DNA from: Bacillota bacterium
GTDB lineage: Bacteria > Bacillota > Clostridia > Lachnospirales > Lachnospiraceae
Reading direction: 5' to 3'
Assembly: GCA_023439505.1 (NCBI GenBank)
Contig: JAEXNR010000057.1
Location: forward strand, 115,166 to 179,165
DNA length: 64,000 nt
The number at the start of each line of letters is the position of its first letter. The stretch's first letter is position 1. A model generated the notes under the pieces. The model had not been told where the DNA came from. It ran no database searches and worked only from the letters and a program-made list of their open reading frames with translations. Shown here piece by piece: positions 19,858-28,837 of the stretch. A program made the position numbers and the translations under genes.

Positions 19858-21174
19858 TCAGTAATAATACTGGGCTGTACACAGTACATCATTACCTGCC
19901 TCATCTATGGCCTCATAAGTTACAAGATAATTACCGTCTTCATCCTGTTCAATGGTAACTTGTATGTCGCTTTTTTCCAATTGTGTATAATTATCCGAAA
20001 CGTCGACATCAGTTAACACCATATCTTCATCCGGAATCTCCTCCGGTTGCAACTGATGATCTGTAATTCCGGTAAATACAGGAGCTTCTTTGTCAATATA
20101 AACATATGCTGTTGCTGTCGTTGAAACTTTCTTCCCTACGCTTACCTTATAGGTCAAAATATATTCTTCCTCACTATCGTTTTCGATTGTGACCGTAATC
20201 TTCTTTTTATCAAGCTTTACGCCGGCACAATAGGCTTCTACTCGGGATAATGCAAAGTTATGATCGATAATTGCGCCTTCCCCGGCTACGATGTCCTCGA
20301 TCCCTACAAACTCAGGCTTCTTTTTGCTTTCTTTCACCGTTACTTTAACCTGTTTCGATGCGGTTTTTCCCAATGGGTCTGTTACAGAATATGTAACCAA
20401 ATACTCACCCGCCTGATAGCTGTCTATGGTACCATTCACATTAATTTTGGAGGTAATGTCCGTATTAATGGAGGATTTCGCCTTAATCCCATTTAATAAA
20501 TCCACTTTATCTCCCCAGGGAATAACAATATTCTTAATTCCGGTAAAACTTGGCATCTTTTCATTAAATGGATTCTTACTGTTAGGATCTGTCGGATCCC
20601 ATCTCACATCTGAGGGAATCCTGATTGCCTTGGGCTTTCCCAGCGGTCCGGGACTTTTCTTATCATCATAGATGGTTACAGTTGTACCAATGGAACAATG
20701 GTCATAGATCCATTTGGCATCTTCCACATTCAACCTGATGCATCCATGGGAAGCGGCTGTTCCTAATTTATTAAATTCTTTCGTCGCCAGACTGGCCGGA
20801 TTCATTGTGCCGTAATAATAAACGGAATGAAATAATATTCCCTTAACAATCCGGGTGGAATACTGTCCCCATACATCACCCATTAATAGTTTCCAGCGAT
20901 ACTTTTCCAGCGTGCGAAACGTTCCTTTGGTTGTCTCCGTTCCTTTTCCTCCCACCGAACAGAGCATAGCTTTGATTGGTACGGTATACTCCCCTTTATC
21001 ATCCTTTTCATAGACGGTAATTGTATTAAATACCCTGTTAACCTTAATTAAATAAGCGCCCTCCTTAGAAGTATCTGCAGATGCTGTTTGAGTAGGAATC
21101 AGTATAAGAATAAGCACTACTCCGGCAATCACTGCTGCCTTGCGTAAATTAATAACTCTTTGGATATAAATCAT
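19858..21174 (-). CDS. L,D-transpeptidase (YkuD) with three Ig-like repeats
   Basis: Residues 11-33 are a hydrophobic signal or anchor segment. Residues 40-170 are a YkuD domain with the catalytic motif SHGCIR at 142-147 (nucleophile Cys145) and a conserved His at 116. L,D-transpeptidases form 3-3 cross-links or attach proteins in peptidoglycan. The rest (about 208-285, 290-363, 367-438) is three copies of a surface Ig-like module, each opening F-x-G-I and ending in a YxVTY/YxLTY strand. It is 438 residues, secreted or membrane-anchored. It sits in a same-strand run with glycan genes, which fits a wall role. Confidence 0.92.
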   Translation of the reverse strand: MIYIQRVINLRKAAVIAGVVLILILIPTQTASADTSKEGAYLIKVNRVFNTITVYEKDDKGEYTVPIKAMLCSVGGKGTETTKGTFRTLEKYRWKLLMGDVWGQYSTRIVKGILFHSVYYYGTMNPASLATKEFNKLGTAASHGCIRLNVEDAKWIYDHCSIGTTVTIYDDKKSPGPLGKPKAIRIPSDVRWDPTDPNSKNPFNEKMPSFTGIKNIVIPWGDKVDLLNGIKAKSSINTDITSKINVNGTIDSYQAGEYLVTYSVTDPLGKTASKQVKVTVKESKKKPEFVGIEDIVAGEGAIIDHNFALSRVEAYCAGVKLDKKKITVTIENDSEEEYILTYKVSVGKKVSTTATAYVYIDKEAPVFTGITDHQLQPEEIPDEDMVLTDVDVSDNYTQLEKSDIQVTIEQDEDGNYLVTYEAIDEAGNDVLCTAQYYY

Positions 21175-21252
21175 TCGCCTGCCACCTCATAAATTTATTA
21201 TCTGTTCAATAACCAGTGAATCGCTCTCCAATGAGCCAGACCGATTACTTGC

Positions 21253-23538
21253 CTAGTCTTTTGTCAGGTAATTAACTTTTATGATATAGGTATTATACGC
21301 TGCATCAGTCGGACTTTGATATACCACACTTCCAAGTCCCTTTAGCATTGTTTCATTGAGATTCGTATATTTAATTCTTTCCTGCTTTCCCACATAGAGA
21401 TAGGAAATGTCATATTTTTGAATCAGATCACGTACTTCTGATTCATTGACTGAGGTATAAATTGCTTCAATATCCTTTGCTCTTGCATCCAGAAGTTTTG
21501 GATCTGATTTCCACAGCCATTCGTGCGTACGCCAGCCAAGTACGGTAGGTAATCCGGTCATGACCGAAACTCTTTCGTAATCTGTGTAGCTGTCTCCGTT
21601 TGCTTCCAGTACAACCGGTCTGCCGGTGACATTATCATTCAGCCAAGCGATTGCCTTTTCATCATCCGGCATTTGTGATTTCATAAATGCAGTTGCATCG
21701 ATTCCTTTGTAACCTTTATGATCAAATATATTACCATACCAGGCCTGAACAGCATTTGAAAAATAGCATACCGTAAATAGAAACAATACGGCTCCTATTC
21801 CGGCAGATACCTTCTGCAGCTTTGTTGTCCCGAAACAAATCAGACGAACAAATAGATATCCAAAGCATAATCCAAACATAATATATGCCTGATAAGTCAA
21901 TTTAAACATGGTATTTGCTCTTTTGTAATCCCCCGAATAAATATCCTGTACATAGATGATCTCAGGCAAAAGAATAAGACCTATCGCACAGAAACCTAAA
22001 ATTAAAAGGAACAAATCCGACGTATTGCAGGTTTCCATAAGACGAAATACAGCAGGCTTCCTTTTTTCAGCCGTCTTCTTCATCTTCTTCTCACGCCTCA
22101 AGAAATCGGCAATCAGAAACAGGAAAAAGCCAATCACCATGGAAATGGGAAGTCCCCACAATATCACCAGCTGATACATGGGCGAATGCGCCTCAACCAA
22201 ATTAAGACGGGTTGATATCTGATCAAAATTCAAGGTAAAAGGCAGACATACCAGCTGTGCAAATGCAATAATAAAGACTCCCTGACAGGCTGTCAGCCAA
22301 TATGCTTTTCCCTTAAAATTATATACAATCATATTGGAAAATAGAATAACTGCGCCGGAAACCACATAATAAATTGGAAAATCCCAAAAATTCGTGGTAT
22401 GGAATAATCCGATCATAAAGCCTGCCATCAGCATAACCGGGTGAAAGATCTCCTGCCAGACTGTCGGTTCCTTCTGTTTGGCTTCCTGCCGGCTGCTCAA
22501 CCATGCAAACAAAATTCCCAATAACGTTAATACAAACAATATATTAATAACATGAGCGTGTAAATCACCAAGGACAAAAGAATAGGAAGGGAATTCATGG
22601 ATCGTTTTATCATTGGTTTCCGGATGATATCCAATAAATCTCGTGGCATCAGGAAACCAGTACTTCTCAGGTTCCTGTCCCAGCAGCTTCTGAATATCCG
22701 GAATCCACCATTTAAAGATAGGATAATGCATATTTCCTGCAATACATACACCTACTCCGGCTGTAATACCGCTAACGACTGACAGAGCTTTTCTCATCTT
22801 TGCCCTGACATCACAAAATTGCAGGGTAACATTCAGGATCAGGGAATACGGAAGTACAAATGCAAACGCCGCACACATCATCAGCATTAAATTGTAACCA
22901 TAAGAAACCTTGACAAAGGATAATTTGGTAAGGAAGGTTGCAAGATACTGCCCAACATAATAATAATTCAAATTCGTACCGGAAAACCATAGGTCTTGTG
23001 GCGGCATATAATCGCTCTTCATCATACTGGTCATAAATCCGTAATCCATGAACTTTTCTGTGCCATATGCTTCCGGCTTAAATCCTCTGATATAAGTAAA
23101 TACAAGAAAAAGCGCAAAGAACAGGAGCTCCTCTGTCAAAAATGTCCCAAGAAGTTCCTTATTAATGAGATTCGATATTCCTGTTTTAGTTCCCCCTTCT
23201 TTCTTCTTTCTCTTTTGCCAATAAACAAAGGTGATATTGAGCAAAAGAACAACAACCACAGAAATAATACAGGAGGCTTTGGTAAACTTCAATATTCGCA
23301 GAGAAGAAAAGAGCCACATAAGATAGCCGGTAACTGCGATTCCGATTGTCTTTGAGAACAAAAATCCTTTGTCCTGGAAAGAAGAAAAAATATGAGTAGT
23401 TATTGGCATAAAGATTAAACCTAAGATAGCTACTGCAATCCACCACTGCACAAAAGGCATAAAATCCTTACCAAGCAGAATGATCCCAGCTACAATCAGA
23501 GCAATCGCCACAATTAACTGAATGATTTTCTTACGCAT
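21253..23538 (-). CDS. DUF2298 (YYY-type) polytopic membrane protein
   Basis: About 760 residues with a dozen or more membrane helices, matching the DUF2298/'Chlor_Arch_YYY' family, whose members are thought to be GT-C-type membrane glycosyltransferases. The name-giving motif NLNYYYVGQY lies near residue 190, after a loop with a possible acidic pair (FMDYGFMTSMMKSDYMPP). HEFPSYSFVLGDLHAHV near 320 is another conserved family loop, with an FPxYSFxxGDLHxH pattern. A C-terminal soluble tail (about 650-760) includes DISYLYVGKQERIKY. The open frame begins at 23553, but GGAG there precedes the ATG at 23538 at good spacing. It is followed by the L,D-transpeptidase and preceded by a GT2 gene. Confidence 0.85.
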   Translation of the reverse strand: MRKKIIQLIVAIALIVAGIILLGKDFMPFVQWWIAVAILGLIFMPITTHIFSSFQDKGFLFSKTIGIAVTGYLMWLFSSLRILKFTKASCIISVVVVLLLNITFVYWQKRKKKEGGTKTGISNLINKELLGTFLTEELLFFALFLVFTYIRGFKPEAYGTEKFMDYGFMTSMMKSDYMPPQDLWFSGTNLNYYYVGQYLATFLTKLSFVKVSYGYNLMLMMCAAFAFVLPYSLILNVTLQFCDVRAKMRKALSVVSGITAGVGVCIAGNMHYPIFKWWIPDIQKLLGQEPEKYWFPDATRFIGYHPETNDKTIHEFPSYSFVLGDLHAHVINILFVLTLLGILFAWLSSRQEAKQKEPTVWQEIFHPVMLMAGFMIGLFHTTNFWDFPIYYVVSGAVILFSNMIVYNFKGKAYWLTACQGVFIIAFAQLVCLPFTLNFDQISTRLNLVEAHSPMYQLVILWGLPISMVIGFFLFLIADFLRREKKMKKTAEKRKPAVFRLMETCNTSDLFLLILGFCAIGLILLPEIIYVQDIYSGDYKRANTMFKLTYQAYIMFGLCFGYLFVRLICFGTTKLQKVSAGIGAVLFLFTVCYFSNAVQAWYGNIFDHKGYKGIDATAFMKSQMPDDEKAIAWLNDNVTGRPVVLEANGDSYTDYERVSVMTGLPTVLGWRTHEWLWKSDPKLLDARAKDIEAIYTSVNESEVRDLIQKYDISYLYVGKQERIKYTNLNETMLKGLGSVVYQSPTDAAYNTYIIKVNYLTKD

Positions 23539-23613
23539 AAAAGATATCTCCATTTCATAAAATAATTACCGCATCACCCGATAAAATCCCACCGATAAAG
23601 GCTTCCAAACGAA

Positions 23614-24342
23614 TCATTTCCGGGAAATGGTCTGATTGATTTTTCTAAAATCCTTCCATGCCTGTTTCCCGATATGAAAGATCTTCTTCATATTAATGGA
23701 ATTTATGCCTCCCTGTCTCGGGCGGAAGGTAACAGGAATGTATCTTACCTTCAAATTCTTCTTTGCATAGATTACAGAGATCATCACATTGGACAAGTTG
23801 AAGTTTTCCGGAACAAGATGAATATATTTTTTTAAGGTGCTTGTCTTCATTAAACGATAGGGGGTATTGGCATCCCGTATTCCCACATGAAAGCACATCC
23901 ATAATACGAACTTCAGGGTTTTTGTTACGAAAACTCTGGAGAATCCGTCCTGACGCCCCTTCCTGTGTCCGATGATCATATCAAACGCTTTGCGTTCATC
24001 CCAAAAGGGCATGAATTCATCCGGAAGAGTCTGACCATCAGAGTCTGTTTGAAAAATATAGTCCGCACCTTCCGAGATTGCATATCGATAACCATAGAGC
24101 ACCGTAGCACCATGTCCGCCATTTGGCTTTGTTACCGGTTCAAAGGCATCCATAGTTTCAGCATATTTCTTCATGATCTCATAGGTAGCATCCTTACTTC
24201 CATCATCAATGATCACCAGTTTACTTCCGTTTCCTATCTTATCTACAATCGGATACCAGTCATCAATGACGGATCTGATGGTTTCTTCTTCATTATAAGC
24301 CGGAATGATAATATATAATTTATCCAAATTCATGCCCTCCAT
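23614..24342 (-). CDS. Family 2 glycosyltransferase (DPM1/polyprenyl-phosphate type)
   Basis: A 242-residue GT-A fold protein: YIIIPAYNEEETI near residue 8, IIDDGSKDATYE near 43, NGGHGATVLYGY near 74 and the DxD-like QTDSDGQTLP near 97. QGGxNSxN near the end resembles the QRxxRWs region of GT2. It has no clear C-terminal membrane helices, so it resembles the soluble DPM1 type that adds a sugar to polyprenyl phosphate or to a growing chain. The start is uncertain: GGAGGG at 24334-24340 lies between two candidate ATGs and closer to an internal TTG. It sits between glf and the DUF2298 gene. Confidence 0.85.
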   Translation of the reverse strand: MEGMNLDKLYIIIPAYNEEETIRSVIDDWYPIVDKIGNGSKLVIIDDGSKDATYEIMKKYAETMDAFEPVTKPNGGHGATVLYGYRYAISEGADYIFQTDSDGQTLPDEFMPFWDERKAFDMIIGHRKGRQDGFSRVFVTKTLKFVLWMCFHVGIRDANTPYRLMKTSTLKKYIHLVPENFNLSNVMISVIYAKKNLKVRYIPVTFRPRQGGINSINMKKIFHIGKQAWKDFRKINQTISRK

Positions 24343-24395
24343 AATACAATTTCAATGGTCCTTCTCTTTTATCCCATTATCTTAATATACACTCA

Positions 24396-25493
24396 TTATC
24401 CCTTTTTCAGTCGGGAGTCAAAAACATTCAATGCACTTCTTACAACTGCATCCATATTATAATAGCGATATTCTGCCAATCGTCCAATAAAGATGACATT
24501 CTTCTCCTGTTTCATCTCCTCCTCATACCGTCCGAATTGTTCCTTGCACTCTTTGGTAGGGAATGGATAATAGGGTTCTCCCCCCGAACAGGGAAATTCC
24601 TTACATATGGTGGTTTTTCTGTCCCTTTGCCAGGTCAGTTTCTTAAATTCCGTTATTCTGGTAAAGTCATAATCATTGGGGTAATTTACGACAGGTGCTG
24701 CCTGGTATTCCTCACAGTCAAAGGTTTCAAATGCAAACTCTATGCTGCGATAAGAAAGCTTCCCATATTTATAATCATAAAACAAATCAGTTGGTCCGGT
24801 GTAGATCATGATTTCATACGAAATCTCATCGATTACTTCCCTATAATCCGTGTTCAGTAAGAGCTTGATATTCTTATTTGCAGCCATGGCTTCACACATC
24901 TTCGTATACCCATGCATTGGCATACCCTGATATCTGTCACTAAAGTATCTGGTATCTCTGTTTAACCGGATAGGGATTCTTGAAATCACGGAGGTATCCA
25001 GTTCTGCCGGATCTATTCCCCATTGTTTCTTGGTATACGTCTCAAAGATCTTCTCATAAATATCTTGTCCTACCTTGCTTAAGGCAACATCCTTACTGGT
25101 TCTGATCTCATCAAGATCAACTGCCTGTTTTTTAAGAAATCCTTCTATTTGAGAACAATCCAGATTTAAATTATATAACTTATTGATGGTTTCCACTGTA
25201 ATGGGCATCGGAATTAAATTCCCATCTACATAGGTTAATACCCGATGCCAAAAATCATTCCATTTTGTAAATGATGAAAGATATTGATATACCTCCCGGT
25301 CATTGGTATGAAAAATATGAGGCCCGTAATTATGAATTAAAATACCGTCTTCATTATAGGAATCATAGATATTTCCGCCAATATGATTTCTTTTTTCAAT
25401 CACCAGCACTTTTTCTCCTAATACATTGGCTATTCTCTCTGCAATCGTAAGTCCTGCCAGACCCGCACCAACAACAACATACTTAAATTTCAT
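24396..25493 (-). CDS. glf: UDP-galactopyranose mutase
   Basis: Glf interconverts UDP-galactopyranose and UDP-galactofuranose using reduced FAD. The 365-residue protein has the N-terminal dinucleotide motif VGAGLAGLTIAERIA (residues 7-21), EKRNHIGGNIYD near 33 and the family signature NYGPHIFHTND near 55-65, followed by the GLF C-terminal half with TKKQWG near 152 and GRLAEYRYYNMDAV near 335. Length is typical. Its presence implies a galactofuranose-containing surface polymer. It lies in the middle of the glycan block between the two large membrane proteins. Confidence 0.97.
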   Translation of the reverse strand: MKFKYVVVGAGLAGLTIAERIANVLGEKVLVIEKRNHIGGNIYDSYNEDGILIHNYGPHIFHTNDREVYQYLSSFTKWNDFWHRVLTYVDGNLIPMPITVETINKLYNLNLDCSQIEGFLKKQAVDLDEIRTSKDVALSKVGQDIYEKIFETYTKKQWGIDPAELDTSVISRIPIRLNRDTRYFSDRYQGMPMHGYTKMCEAMAANKNIKLLLNTDYREVIDEISYEIMIYTGPTDLFYDYKYGKLSYRSIEFAFETFDCEEYQAAPVVNYPNDYDFTRITEFKKLTWQRDRKTTICKEFPCSGGEPYYPFPTKECKEQFGRYEEEMKQEKNVIFIGRLAEYRYYNMDAVVRSALNVFDSRLKKG

Positions 25494-25656
25494 GATGATA
25501 TTTTTCTCCTCTTATTAAATTGTAATAAAATTCAATCGAATTTCACCAGTATGACATTTTCTAAATAATAGGGCAGAAAATGCAAATTGGATTTTCATAA
25601 ACAACATTTCTGTCTTCTCTCTCTAACTAAATTTTCTTGCAAATTGATTCAAGAAT

Positions 25657-27762
25657 TTAATTATTCTTAATATAAATCGGCATAGTTGTATCAAATACTG
25701 AGCGTTTACGCACTCCCTTACCAAATTCAACCACACATTGGTAAGTTTTTCTGATATTTTGCTCATTCAGCTGATAATCCTGACTGTTACGATTAAACCC
25801 GTCAATTATAATAAACCTTATCTTATTCTCTTTCACCAGTTCATCCAGCTTTGCAGGCGTATCCGCTTCATACATTTTCCTTACCATCGCAGCCCGACCA
25901 TCTGTATCATATCCTGCCGACCAGCCGAAGTATTCCCACCCCAGATACAACATTGCTCCCCCAAGCACCACCTGATTGATGGAATAATCCGAGGTCAGGA
26001 AGAGGTCCTGGGAATTACTGTTTTGACGAATCCAATTGGTCATTGGATCCTGATTATCAAGAACAATCGGAGCTTCGATCCAATTCTTTCTGATGACCGT
26101 CGTAAAATCATAAACTCCTGTCACCGTCAGAACAAAGATTAGGATCACCCCCGCCAGGCGGATCAAAACATTGCCTTGCTTCAGCATCTTTACCACAACT
26201 GCTGCCGCGAAAATCCCTAAAAGGATACAACTAATCATGATATATTTGTGATTCACAGTAACATCAACGGTTAATGATATGGTGAAAGCAAATACAAGCG
26301 GCAGCGCAAAGGCAAGCATCAAATACTTTCCCGCTGCCTTTTCTATGAAAAAAGCGGCAAGTAATACGAAGGGCAAAATCCCAAGAAGTCTCCAAAGATA
26401 AGAAGCCACCCCTAACATCGTTTTATTCTCTGCAAGAAATCCAAAAAGAAATTTTGCACTTATCATAGAACTGTGAATAAACAATTTTGTCTGCAGCATT
26501 GTCAATATCACAGCAATCACAGCTGCAAGGATCAATTCCATGCGTCTCCTGGCAAGTACCCCGACTGCGAAAAGTACCAGAAGACCGGCAATTTCTGCTG
26601 CTCCATGAAAGAATGCCAAACATCCAAGAATCATACCAAGGGCAACAGACTCCCTTATATGCTTCCCGGCCCATCCTTCCCTTGTAAAGAAGATCATCCG
26701 GAATGTTCTTCCCCTCCGATGGAATCTGACGGCTCCGGTTCCGTTGTCATTCTCGATGGAAATCTTGTTTTCTTCTTTTATCATTGCAAATGTTTCATAT
26801 AGTGAAGGCAGGAATAAAATAAAAACGAATAAAATAACTGCTATTCCAAAAGCCAGATGCCTTTGATTACAATAAACATTCAGATTCCATAAGCCCCATT
26901 CTTCGTTAGGGGTGGTACCCAGAAAATCAGTAGTTCCAAACAGGGCACTTCCTATCTTCGTTCCGGCTGGTAAATGAGCCAGATACAAAAATAATGTATT
27001 AGAGCTGCGAAATGCAAAAAACAAGCATGCTAATATCCCCGCGCCGATGTTACCGGTTATCTTGAGCGCCAGGACATACAATAATAGAAACGCAAACGTA
27101 AAGCTAAGGATACTTGGTATATTAAAGGCATAGTCCAACCTCATTCCTAAAAACTCCAGATTCCCGGTCAAAAACTGAAACATGAAATGATATTTGATGT
27201 CCTCTCCGGCAAAATGAGAATAAGTTGTGGGAAAATTATTACCATAGGAAAAGGATCTTATCATACCGATATGCGGGGAAAAATCGCTGAATACGGATAC
27301 ACCGATGTAGATGTTATCTCCTTTCATATAAAAGGTCGTCCACATTAAAACCGATGCAAGTAAAACAACCGAAGTGATTAATATCATTTCCACCGTCAAT
27401 GACCTTTTGTCTTTGCAAAACAGTCCAAAATCCGGCTTTTCACTTTTTTTCTTTTTTTCTATCCTGTGATAATAAACAGCAAGTACAGTTCCAGCCAAAC
27501 CCAAAGTCATAGATACCGCATTGCCAGCCAGCAAGGGTTCCCTCATTTGCGAGTATAGATATGCTGTCAGATAGGTAATCCAGGTCATAGCCAATGTTCC
27601 GGTGATAAACCATGCCGGCAGGAAAAGCAAGGCAGGACTGAGGGGAATCTTCTTCCTCTCATAATCCTGTTGTGCCACCCTGGTCAGATTTGGAAAGGCA
27701 ACACTGCAGATCGCCCACCCGGTGGTAAAGCATAATCCCAGATAAAGAAATGCCAGTATCAT
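25657..27762 (-). CDS. Large GT-C-like membrane protein
   Basis: A 701-residue protein with a dozen or so hydrophobic helices and a soluble C-terminal tail. No named family is certain. It has parallels with the DUF2298 protein at 21253: a first external loop with an acidic residue (SDFSPHIGMIRSFSYGNNFPT), then a GEDIKYHFMFQFLTGNLE segment in the place of NLNYYYVGQY, and a tail with DELVKENKIRFIIIDGFNRNS where the other has DISYLYVGKQE. This is the layout of GT-C transferases that take sugar from a polyprenyl-phosphate donor outside the membrane. Its start overlaps the stop of the GT2 gene at 27759 by 4 bp, so the two are translationally coupled. A GT-C role is inferred. Confidence 0.65.
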   Translation of the reverse strand: MILAFLYLGLCFTTGWAICSVAFPNLTRVAQQDYERKKIPLSPALLFLPAWFITGTLAMTWITYLTAYLYSQMREPLLAGNAVSMTLGLAGTVLAVYYHRIEKKKKSEKPDFGLFCKDKRSLTVEMILITSVVLLASVLMWTTFYMKGDNIYIGVSVFSDFSPHIGMIRSFSYGNNFPTTYSHFAGEDIKYHFMFQFLTGNLEFLGMRLDYAFNIPSILSFTFAFLLLYVLALKITGNIGAGILACLFFAFRSSNTLFLYLAHLPAGTKIGSALFGTTDFLGTTPNEEWGLWNLNVYCNQRHLAFGIAVILFVFILFLPSLYETFAMIKEENKISIENDNGTGAVRFHRRGRTFRMIFFTREGWAGKHIRESVALGMILGCLAFFHGAAEIAGLLVLFAVGVLARRRMELILAAVIAVILTMLQTKLFIHSSMISAKFLFGFLAENKTMLGVASYLWRLLGILPFVLLAAFFIEKAAGKYLMLAFALPLVFAFTISLTVDVTVNHKYIMISCILLGIFAAAVVVKMLKQGNVLIRLAGVILIFVLTVTGVYDFTTVIRKNWIEAPIVLDNQDPMTNWIRQNSNSQDLFLTSDYSINQVVLGGAMLYLGWEYFGWSAGYDTDGRAAMVRKMYEADTPAKLDELVKENKIRFIIIDGFNRNSQDYQLNEQNIRKTYQCVVEFGKGVRKRSVFDTTMPIYIKNN

Positions 27763-28733
27763 TTTTCCTCACCGCCTTGAATACACTTTGAGATCAGATA
27801 TCGTGGTCTTCCCTTCACCTCTTTGTATATTTTCGTCAGATAGATTCCAATCATACCAAGGCTTATCATAATGGAGCTTCCAATTATTAATTGCAGCAGG
27901 ATTACCGTTGTAAATCCACTTGTCGCCTGTCCGCTGAATTTCATGAACAGTGTCTGTATCCCCAGAATGATAGTGCCAAAAAACATGATAATACCCAATA
28001 CGGTAATGCAATGAAGCGGCACGGAGGTATAGGATGTGATCGCGTTTACAGCCAAACGTATCAATCTGACCAAAGACCATTTCGTCCTGCCATTCACACG
28101 CTGTGCCACATCAAAATAGATTTGTTTTCGTTCAAATCCCAGCCAGGCCGACATTCCCCGAAAAAAAATTGCTCGTTCCGGCATCTCTTTCCATGCCTCC
28201 ACTACTTTGCGGTCCATAAGCTTAAAGTCGGAGGCCTTCCCCAAATGAATATCAGATGATTTATATAATAAATAGTAAAAAAGACCGGCACATATTCTGT
28301 AGATAACGTTCTCGTGACCTCTGGAGTTCTTAACTCCCTCCACAATATCAACCTCTTCCTTAAGCCAGAGCTCTACCATCTGAGGAATCAAAGCGGGAGG
28401 ATGCTGTAAATCAGCATCCATGACCAGGACCATATCTCCTTTTGCATACTCCATCCCTGCGCAAAGTGCTGACTCTTTACCGAAATTACGGCTAAGCCTG
28501 ATAGCGGTGATTCGTTGATTACTCTTCGCCATACCAAGTAATTCTATCCAGGTATTATCCTTAGAACCATCGTCAACCAATATAAACTCATAGCAAATCT
28601 TATGTTGAAGCAGAACTTCTTCGATCACCCCGATCGAGCTTCTAATGTGGCTCCCTTCCTGATACACAGGGATCACCAAAGACAGGAGTGATTGCATAGA
28701 TTTGCTATTCTCATTATTATAATCAATATTCAT
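27759..28733 (-). CDS. Polyprenyl-phosphate glycosyltransferase (GT2, GtrB/ArnC-like)
   Basis: A 324-residue protein: GT-A domain with SLVIPVYQEGSHI near 17, LVDDGSKDNTW near 52, LSRNFGKESALCAG near 80, MDADLQHPP near 106 and RVNGRTKWS near 212 (the typical N/QRxxxSKWs pattern). Two C-terminal membrane helices follow (about 228-256 and 266-292). This is the GtrB/DPM1-with-TM architecture, which makes polyprenyl-phosphate-linked sugars (glucose, GlcNAc or similar) for GT-C enzymes. It overlaps the GT-C-like gene by 4 bp, so the pair likely acts as donor synthase and transferase. Confidence 0.92.
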   Translation of the reverse strand: MNIDYNNENSKSMQSLLSLVIPVYQEGSHIRSSIGVIEEVLLQHKICYEFILVDDGSKDNTWIELLGMAKSNQRITAIRLSRNFGKESALCAGMEYAKGDMVLVMDADLQHPPALIPQMVELWLKEEVDIVEGVKNSRGHENVIYRICAGLFYYLLYKSSDIHLGKASDFKLMDRKVVEAWKEMPERAIFFRGMSAWLGFERKQIYFDVAQRVNGRTKWSLVRLIRLAVNAITSYTSVPLHCITVLGIIMFFGTIILGIQTLFMKFSGQATSGFTTVILLQLIIGSSIMISLGMIGIYLTKIYKEVKGRPRYLISKCIQGGEEK

Positions 28734-28837
28734 ATCGATACCTCAGATTAGATTTCATTATTGCTATCTCTAGTATCTTTCCAAACATTTAAAAATATAT
28801 TACCATAATTAACAGGAAATAGAAATACTTTAATTTT

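Noticed and set aside
19158..28837. Prophage or mobile island
   Set aside because: No integrase, transposase, tail or attachment-like repeats were seen; the genes are metabolic and surface related.
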